Shown: positions 1-6,249 of the stretch, in pieces | How positions within the stretch are numbered: the first letter of the stretch is position 1 | Layout of the letters: every line of letters begins with the position of its first letter | Source: an uncultured Paracoccaceae bacterium | GTDB lineage: Bacteria; Pseudomonadota; Alphaproteobacteria; Rhodobacterales; Rhodobacteraceae | DNA length: 16,879 nucleotides | Direction of reading: 5' to 3' | Assembly: GCA_938038825.1 (NCBI GenBank) | Contig: CALHST010000230.1 | Location: 1 to 16,879, forward strand | Position numbers and translations under genes: made by a program | The notes under the pieces: generated by a model | What the model saw: only the letters and a program-made list of their open reading frames with translations | Told to the model about the DNA's origin: nothing | Databases searched by the model: none

Positions 1-22
1 CTAAAAGGAAAGTCGTGGGCGT

Positions 23-1324
23 ATGAAACTTCTCTATGCCAACGACACACGCGGCACCTATCCCGACAGCTGGTATGCCGCCACATCTGAGCCCTTGCCC
101 GCATTCCCTGCTCTGCGCGGAGAAGTGCGTGCGGATGTTGCCGTCATTGGCGGCGGTTACACCGGACTGTCAGCCGCGTTGCATTTGGCGGAAGCCGGAC
201 GCGATGTTGTTCTGATTGACGCCCAACGTGTCGGGTTTGGTGCGTCTGGTCGCAATGGCGGGCAACTTGGATCTGGACAGCGGCAAGATCAAAAAGAGCT
301 GGAAGCATGGCTTGGTGCCGCCGACGCGCACACGTTATGGGACCTTGGCGAAGATGCCAAAGCGCTGGTGAAATCGCTGATTCAGCGGCACAACATAGAT
401 TGCTACTTACGTCCCGGAATTGCGTGGTCTGCATCCCATGCGGCCGACGTAGACGATCTGCATGCGTATGCCGACCATATGGCGGCCCAATACAACTACT
501 CTCTCGACATATTGGACACAGAGGCGTTTCACGCTCTCTGCCCCTCGCCAGATTACAAAGGCGGCATTCTGGATATGGACGCAGCCCATCTGCACCCTTT
601 ACGATACGCGCTGGGATTGGCCAAAGCCGCTGCAGATACGGGTGTTCGGATATTTGAAGGCACCGAAGCGCATCATATCGAACATAAAAACCCGGCCGTT
701 GTGCGCACCGACAGAGGGCGCATTGTGGCCAGTCACGTTGTTTTGGCCACAAACGGCTACAGCCAATCTTTGGCACGCCGTGTCGCGGCAAAAGTCATGC
801 CGATCAACAATTTCATCGCGGCAACGGAACCTTTGGGAGAAATGGCAGACAAGGTTCTAAGCCGCGATGTCGCTGTTGCAGACAGTCGATTTGTGGTGAA
901 TTATTTCCGGCTTTCACATGACACGCGGCTGTTGTTTGGCGGTGGCGAAAGCTATGGCTATCGGTTTCCTCAGGACATTGCAGCGGTTGTTCGTAAACCC
1001 ATGTTGGAAATCTTCCCGCATTTGAAGGGTGTCAAAATTGATTACGCATGGGGCGGCACCCTTGCCATCACCATGAAACGCATGCCGTTCTTGACTCGTG
1101 TCGCACCAAATATTCTGTCCGGTTCTGGATATTCCGGGCATGGCGTTGGATCTGCGACCCAGGCAGGTTTCTTAATGGCAAAAGCCATTGTCGGTGACAG
1201 TGAGGGCTTTGATGTCATGACAAACATACCGGCCAACAGCTTCCCCGGTGGTCCCGCTCTGCGTACGCCTTTGTTGGCGACAGCTATGACATGGTATGCA
1301 CTTCGGGATCGTCTTGGGTTTTGA
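23..1324 (+). CDS. FAD-dependent amine oxidoreductase, PuuB-like (DAO family)
   Basis: This 433-residue protein is a FAD-dependent oxidoreductase of the DAO fold. It is close in layout to gamma-glutamylputrescine oxidase PuuB, which oxidises the terminal amine of gamma-glutamylated putrescine. A dinucleotide-binding motif VIGGGYTGLSAALHLAEAG lies at residues 41-59, the flavin-contacting GASGRNGGQ at 73-81, and the C-terminal FAD loop GYSGHGVG at 369-376. The length fits PuuB (about 426). No signal peptide is seen, so it is probably cytoplasmic. The ATG at 23 follows an AAGGAAAG stretch with a longish gap, and a possible stop (TAA, 2-4) of an upstream gene suggests an operon entering from the left edge. 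The family assignment is secure. The exact substrate is inferred, since related alphaproteobacterial paralogues act on other amines. Confidence 0.88.
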   Translation: MKLLYANDTRGTYPDSWYAATSEPLPAFPALRGEVRADVAVIGGGYTGLSAALHLAEAGRDVVLIDAQRVGFGASGRNGGQLGSGQRQDQKELEAWLGAADAHTLWDLGEDAKALVKSLIQRHNIDCYLRPGIAWSASHAADVDDLHAYADHMAAQYNYSLDILDTEAFHALCPSPDYKGGILDMDAAHLHPLRYALGLAKAAADTGVRIFEGTEAHHIEHKNPAVVRTDRGRIVASHVVLATNGYSQSLARRVAAKVMPINNFIAATEPLGEMADKVLSRDVAVADSRFVVNYFRLSHDTRLLFGGGESYGYRFPQDIAAVVRKPMLEIFPHLKGVKIDYAWGGTLAITMKRMPFLTRVAPNILSGSGYSGHGVGSATQAGFLMAKAIVGDSEGFDVMTNIPANSFPGGPALRTPLLATAMTWYALRDRLGF

Positions 1325-1330
1325 ATGCCG

Positions 1331-1353
1331 CGTGAGCTGAAGCTCACCTTACA
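1331..1353. repeat. Palindromic element, copy 1 (GTGAGCT-NN-AGCTCAC core)
   Basis: A 16-base palindrome, GTGAGCT-GA-AGCTCAC, begins 7 bases past the stop of the amine oxidoreductase and continues into CTTACA. The same 23-base unit recurs in inverted orientation at 3393-3415 with one mismatch, in the palindrome loop. Here a T-run (TTTTT) follows only about 10 bases after the stem, so it could act as a weak terminator. The sharing of the flanking CTTACA suggests a dispersed element or protein-binding site rather than a chance hairpin. Confidence 0.6.
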
Positions 1354-1415
1354 CACACTTTTTCGCAACGCGCTTTTGGCGCAGGGTCGCGCGGCGTCGC
1401 GCATAGCAGAAGATT

Positions 1416-1444
1416 TTCACTTTTCTAGGCGTCGAAAATATATT
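1416..1444 (+). promoter_or_regulatory. Possible sigma70-type promoter of the DegT-family gene
   Basis: TTCACT (1416-1421) and TATATT (1439-1444) are separated by 17 bases. This AT-rich stretch lies just before the ribosome binding site AAGGA (1467-1471) of the aminotransferase gene. The -35 hexamer matches the consensus at four of six positions and the -10 at five of six. It supports a separate promoter from the upstream oxidoreductase gene. Confidence 0.35.
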
Positions 1445-1478
1445 AATTAAAGTGAAATGTAGATATAAGGAAATCGAC

Positions 1479-2669
1479 ATGTCCACATTGCCAGACGTCC
1501 ACGCCGCAGAGCCCATTCCACCCCACGTGATGGAAGACATTCAAAATCTCATGCAGTCTGGAGACCTGTTTCGGTACACAGCACCGTCGGACGCCCCCGT
1601 CGCCTTGTTGGAAGCAGAATTTGCGAACATGCTGGGAAGCAAATACGCTTTGGCCGTTTCTTCCTGTTCTGCGGCACTGTTTTTATCTTTGAAAGCGTTG
1701 GACCTGCCACGAGATGCACGCGTTCTGATCCCGGGCTTCACATTTGCGGCCGTTCCTTCAGCCGTTATTCACGCGGATTGCTATCCCGTGTTGTGCGAAG
1801 TGTCGGACAACTACCGCGTCGACCTAACCGATTTCGAAGCAAAACTCGACGAGACGATTTCCGCCGTGATTATTTCGCATATGCGCGGACACACATCGGA
1901 CATGGACGCGATCATGTCTTTGTGCAACGCGCGCGGAATTCCGGTGATTGAGGATGCCGCCCATTCACTGGGTACAATCTGGAACGGCCAAAATATTGGA
2001 ACCATTGGAAAAATTGGATGTTTCTCATTCCAATCCTACAAAATGATCAATGCCGGTGAAGGTGGTATCCTTGTCACCGATGATGCGGATCTAGTTGCTC
2101 GGGCGATCATTATGTCGGGCGCATACGAACATAACTGGAAAAAGCACCCTGTTTTGCAAGACGCGTTCGCCAAATGGCAAAACATGCTGCCCTTGTACAA
2201 CCTGCGTCTTAGCAATCTGTCTGCTGTGGTCATTCGTGCCCAACTTCCAGAGTTGGCCCGGCGCTGTTCCGATGGATTGCGCAATCACGACTATCTTGCA
2301 CAGATTTTGAATACGTCCCCGTATGTTGATGTGCCAGACCCTTTGCCCGCAGAAACGCGCGCGCCGGACTCAATCCAATTCAATTTGGTTGGCATGGACC
2401 CCCATCAAATTAGCGCTTTTTCTAAAACGGCCGCAGATGCAGGTGTCAAAGTGCAGGTGTTCGGAGCATCCGCAGACAATGCCCGCGCCTTTTGGAACTG
2501 GAAATTCATACCCAATTTGCCAGAGCTGCCTCAGACCAGAAAGATGTTGATGTCCGCCTGTGACGTCCGCCTGCCTGTGCGTTTAACAACACCGGAACTG
2601 GACGCTATCGCTGATGTGATATTCACAGCGCTCAAGGCAAGCCTTACGCAAACAATTGCTGCGGAGTGA
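1479..2669 (+). CDS. DegT/DnrJ/EryC1/StrS-family PLP-dependent aminotransferase
   Basis: This 396-residue fold-type I aminotransferase has the marks of the DegT/StrS (sugar aminotransferase) family. The phosphate-binding SSCSAALF is at residues 61-68, the cofactor aspartate is in VIEDAAHS (D159, with H162), and the Schiff-base lysine K188 is in FSFQSYKMINAGEGG. I chose the ATG at 1479 because AAGGA lies 7 bases upstream. The frame also opens with GTG at 1452, but that start has no such site and adds nine residues with no family likeness. Family members transaminate keto-sugars or keto-inositols, and some act on other carbonyls. The acceptor here cannot be read from sequence. It follows the amine oxidoreductase by 154 bases with a palindrome between, so it is probably transcribed separately. 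No sugar-biosynthesis neighbours are visible. Confidence 0.85.
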   Translation: MSTLPDVHAAEPIPPHVMEDIQNLMQSGDLFRYTAPSDAPVALLEAEFANMLGSKYALAVSSCSAALFLSLKALDLPRDARVLIPGFTFAAVPSAVIHADCYPVLCEVSDNYRVDLTDFEAKLDETISAVIISHMRGHTSDMDAIMSLCNARGIPVIEDAAHSLGTIWNGQNIGTIGKIGCFSFQSYKMINAGEGGILVTDDADLVARAIIMSGAYEHNWKKHPVLQDAFAKWQNMLPLYNLRLSNLSAVVIRAQLPELARRCSDGLRNHDYLAQILNTSPYVDVPDPLPAETRAPDSIQFNLVGMDPHQISAFSKTAADAGVKVQVFGASADNARAFWNWKFIPNLPELPQTRKMLMSACDVRLPVRLTTPELDAIADVIFTALKASLTQTIAAE

Positions 2670-2684
2670 ACTTTGGAAAACCCA

Positions 2685-2720
2685 AGGTTCGCACCATCAA
2701 CGGCGAACCTCGAGTGTTTT
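2685..2720 (+). terminator. Intrinsic terminator between the aminotransferase gene and phaR
   Basis: AGGTTCGC (2685-2692) and GCGAACCT (2703-2710) form a perfect 8-bp stem with a 10-base loop, followed by CGAGTGTTTTT. It ends the + strand aminotransferase gene. It lies between two convergent stop codons, so it may also slow transcription leaving phaR on the - strand, although the T-run on that side is poor. Confidence 0.7.
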
Positions 2721-2732
2721 TATAAAAATACG

Positions 2733-3284
2733 CTAGCTGAGTTTTGACAGTTTTTCCTGTAGCTCAGCGAGTTGCTTTTTGATGTCGTCTAAACCCTCAG
2801 ACTCGTCTTGTGGCTTGGATTGGTCCGTGTCGCCGCCGTTCCATCCAGGCATACCACCTGTCATGGCCTTCAAGAACGCCTGTTGCTGCGCTTGCATCGC
2901 ATCAAAACCGGGCATTTTTGTCATCGGGTTAATCGCCGTCATGTTTTCCATCATGCGGCTTTGACCATCGCGCAGCATCTCGAAGCTGGCTTGCAAGAAC
3001 TGAGGCACCACACTTGCGTTGCCCCCCATATAACTGCGCACCAGATCATTCAGAACATCAACAGGCAGAACATTTTCTCCGCGGCTTTCATGTTCTGCAA
3101 TGATTTGAAGGAGATACTGCCGGGTTAAGTCATCCCCGGTTTTAAGGTCAACGATTTGAACCTCGCGACCTTCCCGAATGAAGCCCGCAATGTCTTCAAG
3201 CGTCACATAGTCACTGGTTTCCGTGTTATACAGCCGCCGACTGGCATACCGTTTGATCAACAATGGTGTGCTTTTTTCTGCCAT
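2733..3284 (-). CDS. phaR: PhaR, PHB-responsive transcriptional repressor
   Basis: PhaR represses phasin and related genes and is released when it binds nascent PHB. This 183-residue copy has the N-terminal DNA-binding PHB accumulation domain (about residues 9-70, with IKRYASRRLYNTETSDYVTL) and the second PHB_acc domain (about 72-111). A Gln/Met-rich region follows, and the C-terminus is a short predicted coiled coil (about 165-183, LDDIKKQLAELQEKLSKL). The ATG at 3284 has an excellent site, GGGGAGG at 3290-3296, 5 bases away. The GTG at 3311 is rejected because it would place the operator and ribosome site inside the gene. It is downstream of phaP but separated from it by a strong terminator, so it has its own promoter. 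A perfect CTGC-N3-GCAG palindrome lies 22 bases before its start, pointing to autoregulation. Confidence 0.95.
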   Translation of the reverse strand: MAEKSTPLLIKRYASRRLYNTETSDYVTLEDIAGFIREGREVQIVDLKTGDDLTRQYLLQIIAEHESRGENVLPVDVLNDLVRSYMGGNASVVPQFLQASFEMLRDGQSRMMENMTAINPMTKMPGFDAMQAQQQAFLKAMTGGMPGWNGGDTDQSKPQDESEGLDDIKKQLAELQEKLSKLS

Positions 3285-3305
3285 GTCGGCCTCCCCGAAA
3301 ATTCT

Positions 3306-3316
3306 CTGCACTGCAG
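3306..3316 (-). promoter_or_regulatory. PhaR operator upstream of phaR (autoregulatory)
   Basis: CTGCACTGCAG fits CTGC-N3-GCAG exactly, the half-site arrangement I recall being reported for PhaR in Rhodobacter and Paracoccus. It sits 22-32 bases before the phaR start codon and just upstream of its ribosome binding site, where bound PhaR would block initiation or early elongation. No clear -35/-10 pair could be picked out around it. Confidence 0.65.
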
Positions 3317-3392
3317 CTTGGCGGAGTGCCGACGAAAAATCCAGCCTTTTCAGCAGCGCCTGCGCGAATGCGCGTGCTCGGTAGGATCAATC

Positions 3393-3415
3393 TGTAAGGT
3401 GAGCTTTAGCTCACG
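3393..3415. repeat. Palindromic element, copy 2 (GTGAGCT-NN-AGCTCAC core)
   Basis: GTGAGCT-TT-AGCTCAC with flanking TGTAAG is the inverted near-copy of the element at 1331-1353. It lies between phaR and the phaP terminator. On the + strand it is followed at once by GTTTTT, so it has the look of a + strand terminator, although no + strand gene ends here. Antisense transcripts or a protein-binding role are both possible. Confidence 0.6.
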
Positions 3416-3428
3416 TTTTTCTTTACTC

Positions 3429-3460
3429 AAAAAAAAAGGGGCGGATCCGAAGACCCGCCC
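3429..3460 (-). terminator. Intrinsic terminator of phaP / candidate sRNA
   Basis: On the - strand, GGGCGG pairs with CCGCCC (3455-3460 with 3439-3444). Two more pairs close a CGAA/TTCG-type tetraloop (3448-3451) after one mismatch. A run of nine T follows directly (complement of A at 3429-3437). This is a textbook rho-independent terminator. It separates phaP from phaR, so little read-through into phaR is expected. Confidence 0.9.
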
Positions 3461-3500
3461 AGAATCTTTGCGCCTAAAGGGAGGAGGTGGCGCAAAAAAT
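3429..3500 (-). ncRNA. Candidate CcsR/cuckoo-type small RNA in the phaP 3' UTR
   Basis: Read on the - strand after the phaP stop, an AU-rich stretch is followed by an 8-bp perfect hairpin (3489-3496 with 3467-3474). Its 14-base loop contains CCUCCUCCC (complement of 3479-3487), and the strong terminator at 3429-3460 comes 6 bases later. Alphaproteobacterial CcsR/cuckoo RNAs are known for this design: a stem-loop exposing CCUCCUCCC, then a terminator hairpin, released from the 3' UTR of a small gene. The upstream U-run would suit RNase E processing. The hairpins are seen directly; the role as an independent sRNA is inferred. It could instead be only a structured 3' end protecting phaP mRNA. 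The 5' end is an estimate. Confidence 0.55.
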
Positions 3501-3534
3501 CGTTAAATCACAATTGGGAAAACCCGAAAAATAT

Positions 3535-3978
3535 TTACTTTGCAGCGGCTTTTTTGACTGCTGCAGTTGCGTCTGTTGTCGCTTTTTTCACGGCAGCAGA
3601 TGCATCTTCTTGGAAATCTTTACCAGCGGACATCATCAATTCTACTGTGTCCATTTGAACTTTTTTCGCGATTTCTGCGAAGGCAGCCATGTTTTCGGCA
3701 GCAACTTCAGCAGATGCAGATGCGAAATCGGTCATCGCTTTGGCGTAATCCGCAGGCTCTGCTTTCGCTTTTGCCATGTCGGACACTTTCGCCAATGTGT
3801 CTTTTGTCCACTTGGAGGACAGCTCAGCAGATTTTTCTGCTGCATCCAGCGCAACGCTGGACAGTTTTTCGTTCAGGGACGCAGTTGTTTTGAACGCGTC
3901 TTCCATTGCTTTTGTATCTACTGGGAATGCGCCCATCATGTCTTTCATGACAGCTGTGAAATCTTGTGTGTTAGCCAT
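3535..3978 (-). CDS. phaP: Phasin PhaP, PHB granule-coating protein
   Basis: Phasins are amphipathic helical proteins that coat PHB granules, control their size and number, and can activate PhaC. This 147-residue product is rich in Ala, Lys, Met and Glu with no Cys, is predicted almost wholly helical, and has the Phasin_2-type core (about residues 20-120). It ends in an Ala/Lys tail (KKATTDATAAVKKAAAK) like those of other rhodobacterial phasins. The ATG at 3978 has AAGGA 9 bases upstream. It lies 329 bases after phaC on the same strand, with its own promoter at 4044-4072 that overlaps PhaR-like sites. Its transcript ends at the strong terminator at 3429-3460. The high expected expression fits the strong ending. 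Confidence 0.92.
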   Translation of the reverse strand: MANTQDFTAVMKDMMGAFPVDTKAMEDAFKTTASLNEKLSSVALDAAEKSAELSSKWTKDTLAKVSDMAKAKAEPADYAKAMTDFASASAEVAAENMAAFAEIAKKVQMDTVELMMSAGKDFQEDASAAVKKATTDATAAVKKAAAK

Positions 3979-4043
3979 TGTCTTAGGTCCTTGGTGTTCA
4001 GAGCCCGGGACGTTTTGACCGAGCGTTTCATTCGTCTGACACC

Positions 4044-4097
4044 AATATGCATTCTGCAGTGCGGCATTTCAAGTATTTTTTCTGCAGTGCGGCATTT
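4044..4097 (-). promoter_or_regulatory. phaP promoter with two PhaR-like operator repeats
   Basis: On the - strand, TTGAAA (complement of 4067-4072) and CATATT (complement of 4044-4049) are exactly 17 bases apart. The spacer contains CTGCAGTGCGG in its + strand form (4054-4064), a one-mismatch PhaR palindrome. The 18-base unit TTCTGCAGTGCGGCATTT occurs twice without mismatch (4052-4069 and 4080-4097) at a 28-base period. Repressor bound there would cover both the -35/-10 spacer and the region just upstream. The predicted mRNA leader is about 60 bases. Confidence 0.65.
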
Positions 4098-4307
4098 TTT
4101 TTCCGCAACACAGGTCGGCCGCAGTTATAAACACATAAAATCAATACTTTAAATACACAGCCGTTCGAAGGATTTTTTCAAGCGACACGCTTTGCCCCAA
4201 TAAACACACTGGAAAACCACTGCCTTAAGTTAAAAAAGTCGGTTTAACTCATTGAGAATCGATAAGCCGCCAAGAAATGCTGCAGCGCAGCATTTCATAC
4301 TCCAATG
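4098..4307. other. Rest of the phaC-phaP intergenic region
   Basis: The 329-base phaC-phaP gap holds the phaP promoter at its phaP end and a perfect 10-bp palindrome at its phaC end (described separately). Between them the DNA is AT-rich, with one 7-bp inverted repeat AGTTAAA / TTTAACT (4228-4234, 4243-4249; 8-base loop). On the - strand this stem has a U-run on its loop side rather than after it, so it is at best a weak phaC terminator. I see no gene here. Confidence 0.5.
4274..4296. promoter_or_regulatory. Perfect PhaR-type palindrome just past phaC
   Basis: GAAATGCTGC-AGC-GCAGCATTTC is a perfect 10-bp inverted repeat with a 3-base centre, and its core is CTGC-N3-GCAG. It is the most symmetrical operator copy in the module. 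It lies 12 bases after the phaC stop and about 300 bases before phaP. In RNA it would also fold into a stable hairpin, but no T-run follows on either strand, so a DNA-binding role seems more likely than termination. Confidence 0.6.
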
Positions 4308-6086
4308 TTACAGCTTGGCCTTCTTCTCAACATATGTGCCAGGCGCGTCACACAGTACTGCGCGCCCCTTTGCGCCCGGTTTGCGCGCCGCGACTTGTTT
4401 CCCGGCCCGCTTTTCCAGCCACGCGTTCCAACGTGGCCACCACGATCCCTGATGGAACGCGGCGTTGGCCTGCCAATCAGCAGCAGACCCCGACAGGTCA
4501 TCGTTGGTATAATGTCCGTATTTGTTTTTGCTCGGTGGATTCACAACACCCGCGATGTGCCCGGATTCAGACAAAACAAACGTTTTGTCTGTCGACCCCA
4601 TCTTTTGAACGCCCCGGTAACAGTCTTTCCAAGCGGCAATATGGTCCGTTTCGCAGGTCACCGAAAATAACGGAATGTCCACTTCGTCCAGAACCAAGTG
4701 ATGTCCCATCAGGTCAAACCCGTCTGCTGCCAGTTCATTGCGCTGACACAACCCCCGCAGATACTGCACCGCCATCTTGCCCGGCAAATTCGCCCCGTCC
4801 CCATTCCAATACAACAGGTCGAAAGCAGGGGGAGTTTCCCCCATCATGTAGCTTTTGATGGCAGGTGTGTAGATCAGATCATTTGACCGCAAGAAAGAGA
4901 ACGTGCGCGCCATAATCACAGAAGGCAACACGCCCTTGTCCGCGCATTCCTGTTCAATCCCATCAATAAAATCATCTTGCAAAAACGGTGTGAACTCCCC
5001 CTGTTCCGAGAAATCTTTCAAGGCCGTGAAAAACGTAGCGGATTTGATGCTGTTGTCACCGCGCTGTTTGAGCAGACTCAAGGTCAACGACAAAGTTGTG
5101 CCCGCGATACAATACCCAACAACGTTCACTTGTTTTTGTCCGGTGATGTCTTTGACTTCGCGGATGGTCGTTAGATATCCCTCTTCGATATAATCTTCCA
5201 TGCCCACATCAGCATACGACGGATCCGGGTTGATCCAGCTGACCACAAAAACAGTGTGCCCCTGTTCCGTCAGCCATTTGATCATCGAGTTTTGCGCTTT
5301 GAGATCAAGGATGTAATATTTGTTGATCCAAGGCGGGAAAACGATCAAGGGCGTCGCAAAGACCTTGTCCGTGGCAGGTTCATATTGGATCAGCTCCAAC
5401 ATACGGTTCCGGAAAACGACCTTGCCCGGTGTGGTCGCAATGTTGCGTCCCAGTTCAAACGCGTTTTCATCCGCCAGCTTGACGATCAGTTCTCCGTTAT
5501 TGGCTTCCAAGTCGGCGATCAGGTTTTCCAAACCGCTTACAAGGCTTTGCCCTTCCGTTTCGACTGCCTTTTCCAAGGCATCCGGGTTGGTGGCCAGAAA
5601 ATTGGTGGGTGCCATCATATCGATGATCTGAGACGAAAAGTAATTCAGCCGCTGCTTTTCCTTGGGATCAAGGTCCTGCGCATCTGTCACCGCCTGACGT
5701 ATGGCCTCTGCATTGATCAGATATTGCTGTTTAACGAAATTGAAATACGGGTGGGTATCCCAAAGAGGATTCTTGAATCTGCGGTCCGACGGGCCCGGAT
5801 CTTCTGGGGCTTGCAACTTGCCCTTGGCCAAGGCCTGTTGCGCCTCGACAAAATGCGTGACGGTTTTGGACCAATAATCCATTTGTTGTTCCAGCAAGCG
5901 TGCTGGATTGGCCACAGCTTCCTTCCAATATGCAGTCGCAGCATTCACATAAAGGTCCGGCGACGGCGAATCCAAAGAGGCTGGATGGCCCTGTCTATCC
6001 TGCATGACGCGCATCAAACGCTGAGACAATGCCTCAACTTTTTCTAGATTTTCGCTCAACTTATCCAGTTTCTGGATGTCTGACAT
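4308..6086 (-). CDS. phaC: Class I poly(3-hydroxyalkanoate) synthase PhaC
   Basis: PhaC polymerises (R)-3-hydroxybutyryl-CoA into PHB at the granule surface. This 592-residue protein matches the class I length (589 in Cupriavidus). The N-terminal PhaC_N region (about 100-270) precedes an alpha/beta hydrolase core. The lipase-like box GYCIAGTTL carries the nucleophile C326, with D481 in VTCETDHIAAWKD and H510 in SESGHIAGVVNPP completing the triad, in step with Cys319/Asp480/His508 of Cupriavidus. FFTALKDFSEQGEFTPFLQD is another conserved block. The ATG at 6086 fits family N-termini, although its ribosome site is weak (GAAAGACAAAG). It diverges from phaZ over 163 bases and precedes phaP on the same strand. 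A possible -10, TAAAAT (complement of 6124-6129), lies next to the PhaR-like site at 6145-6165. Confidence 0.97.
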   Translation of the reverse strand: MSDIQKLDKLSENLEKVEALSQRLMRVMQDRQGHPASLDSPSPDLYVNAATAYWKEAVANPARLLEQQMDYWSKTVTHFVEAQQALAKGKLQAPEDPGPSDRRFKNPLWDTHPYFNFVKQQYLINAEAIRQAVTDAQDLDPKEKQRLNYFSSQIIDMMAPTNFLATNPDALEKAVETEGQSLVSGLENLIADLEANNGELIVKLADENAFELGRNIATTPGKVVFRNRMLELIQYEPATDKVFATPLIVFPPWINKYYILDLKAQNSMIKWLTEQGHTVFVVSWINPDPSYADVGMEDYIEEGYLTTIREVKDITGQKQVNVVGYCIAGTTLSLTLSLLKQRGDNSIKSATFFTALKDFSEQGEFTPFLQDDFIDGIEQECADKGVLPSVIMARTFSFLRSNDLIYTPAIKSYMMGETPPAFDLLYWNGDGANLPGKMAVQYLRGLCQRNELAADGFDLMGHHLVLDEVDIPLFSVTCETDHIAAWKDCYRGVQKMGSTDKTFVLSESGHIAGVVNPPSKNKYGHYTNDDLSGSAADWQANAAFHQGSWWPRWNAWLEKRAGKQVAARKPGAKGRAVLCDAPGTYVEKKAKL

Positions 6087-6144
6087 TGGACTTTGTCTTT
6101 CGCAGCGGCTGCAGTTGTTGTTGCATTTTAACGAATCGACGTTA

Positions 6145-6165
6145 CTTTCGCACCTGCAGCATTTT
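6145..6165. promoter_or_regulatory. PhaR-like operator in the phaC/phaZ divergent region
   Basis: Read on the - strand, AAAATGCTGCAGGTGCGAAAG has one half-site (AAATGCTGCAG) identical to the perfect palindrome at 4274-4296 and a degenerate second half (CTGC-N4-GCGA). It lies between the two divergent genes, about 60 bases before phaC and 85 before phaZ. It is close to the likely phaC -10, so it could tie both synthesis and breakdown to PhaR. Nearby CTGCAG at 6109-6114 may be a further half-site. Confidence 0.45.
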
Positions 6166-6249
6166 GTCGCCGGTCATGGGGAGCGGTCGACGACGTAAAC
6201 GTTTTAGGGGAAAAATCCCCGGTTAAAGTCGAGCAAAGGAGAGCCCCAC

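Noticed and set aside
4052..4097. Two identical 18-base units considered as the start of a CRISPR array
   Set aside because: Only two copies, 10 bases between them, no cas genes, and the unit matches a PhaR operator inside a promoter.
3487..4152. A + strand open frame of 221 codons opposite phaP
   Set aside because: The product is dominated by Cys, Phe and His, the reverse reading of an Ala/Lys-rich phasin. It also runs through the phaP promoter and its operators.
4274..4296. Perfect palindrome after phaC considered as the phaC terminator
   Set aside because: No T-run follows on the - strand (the next bases are TTGGCGGC), and the core matches the operator copies elsewhere in the module.
5256..6047. 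A + strand open frame of 263 codons opposite phaC
   Set aside because: It is antisense to an unmistakable PHA synthase, has no ribosome site and no family likeness.
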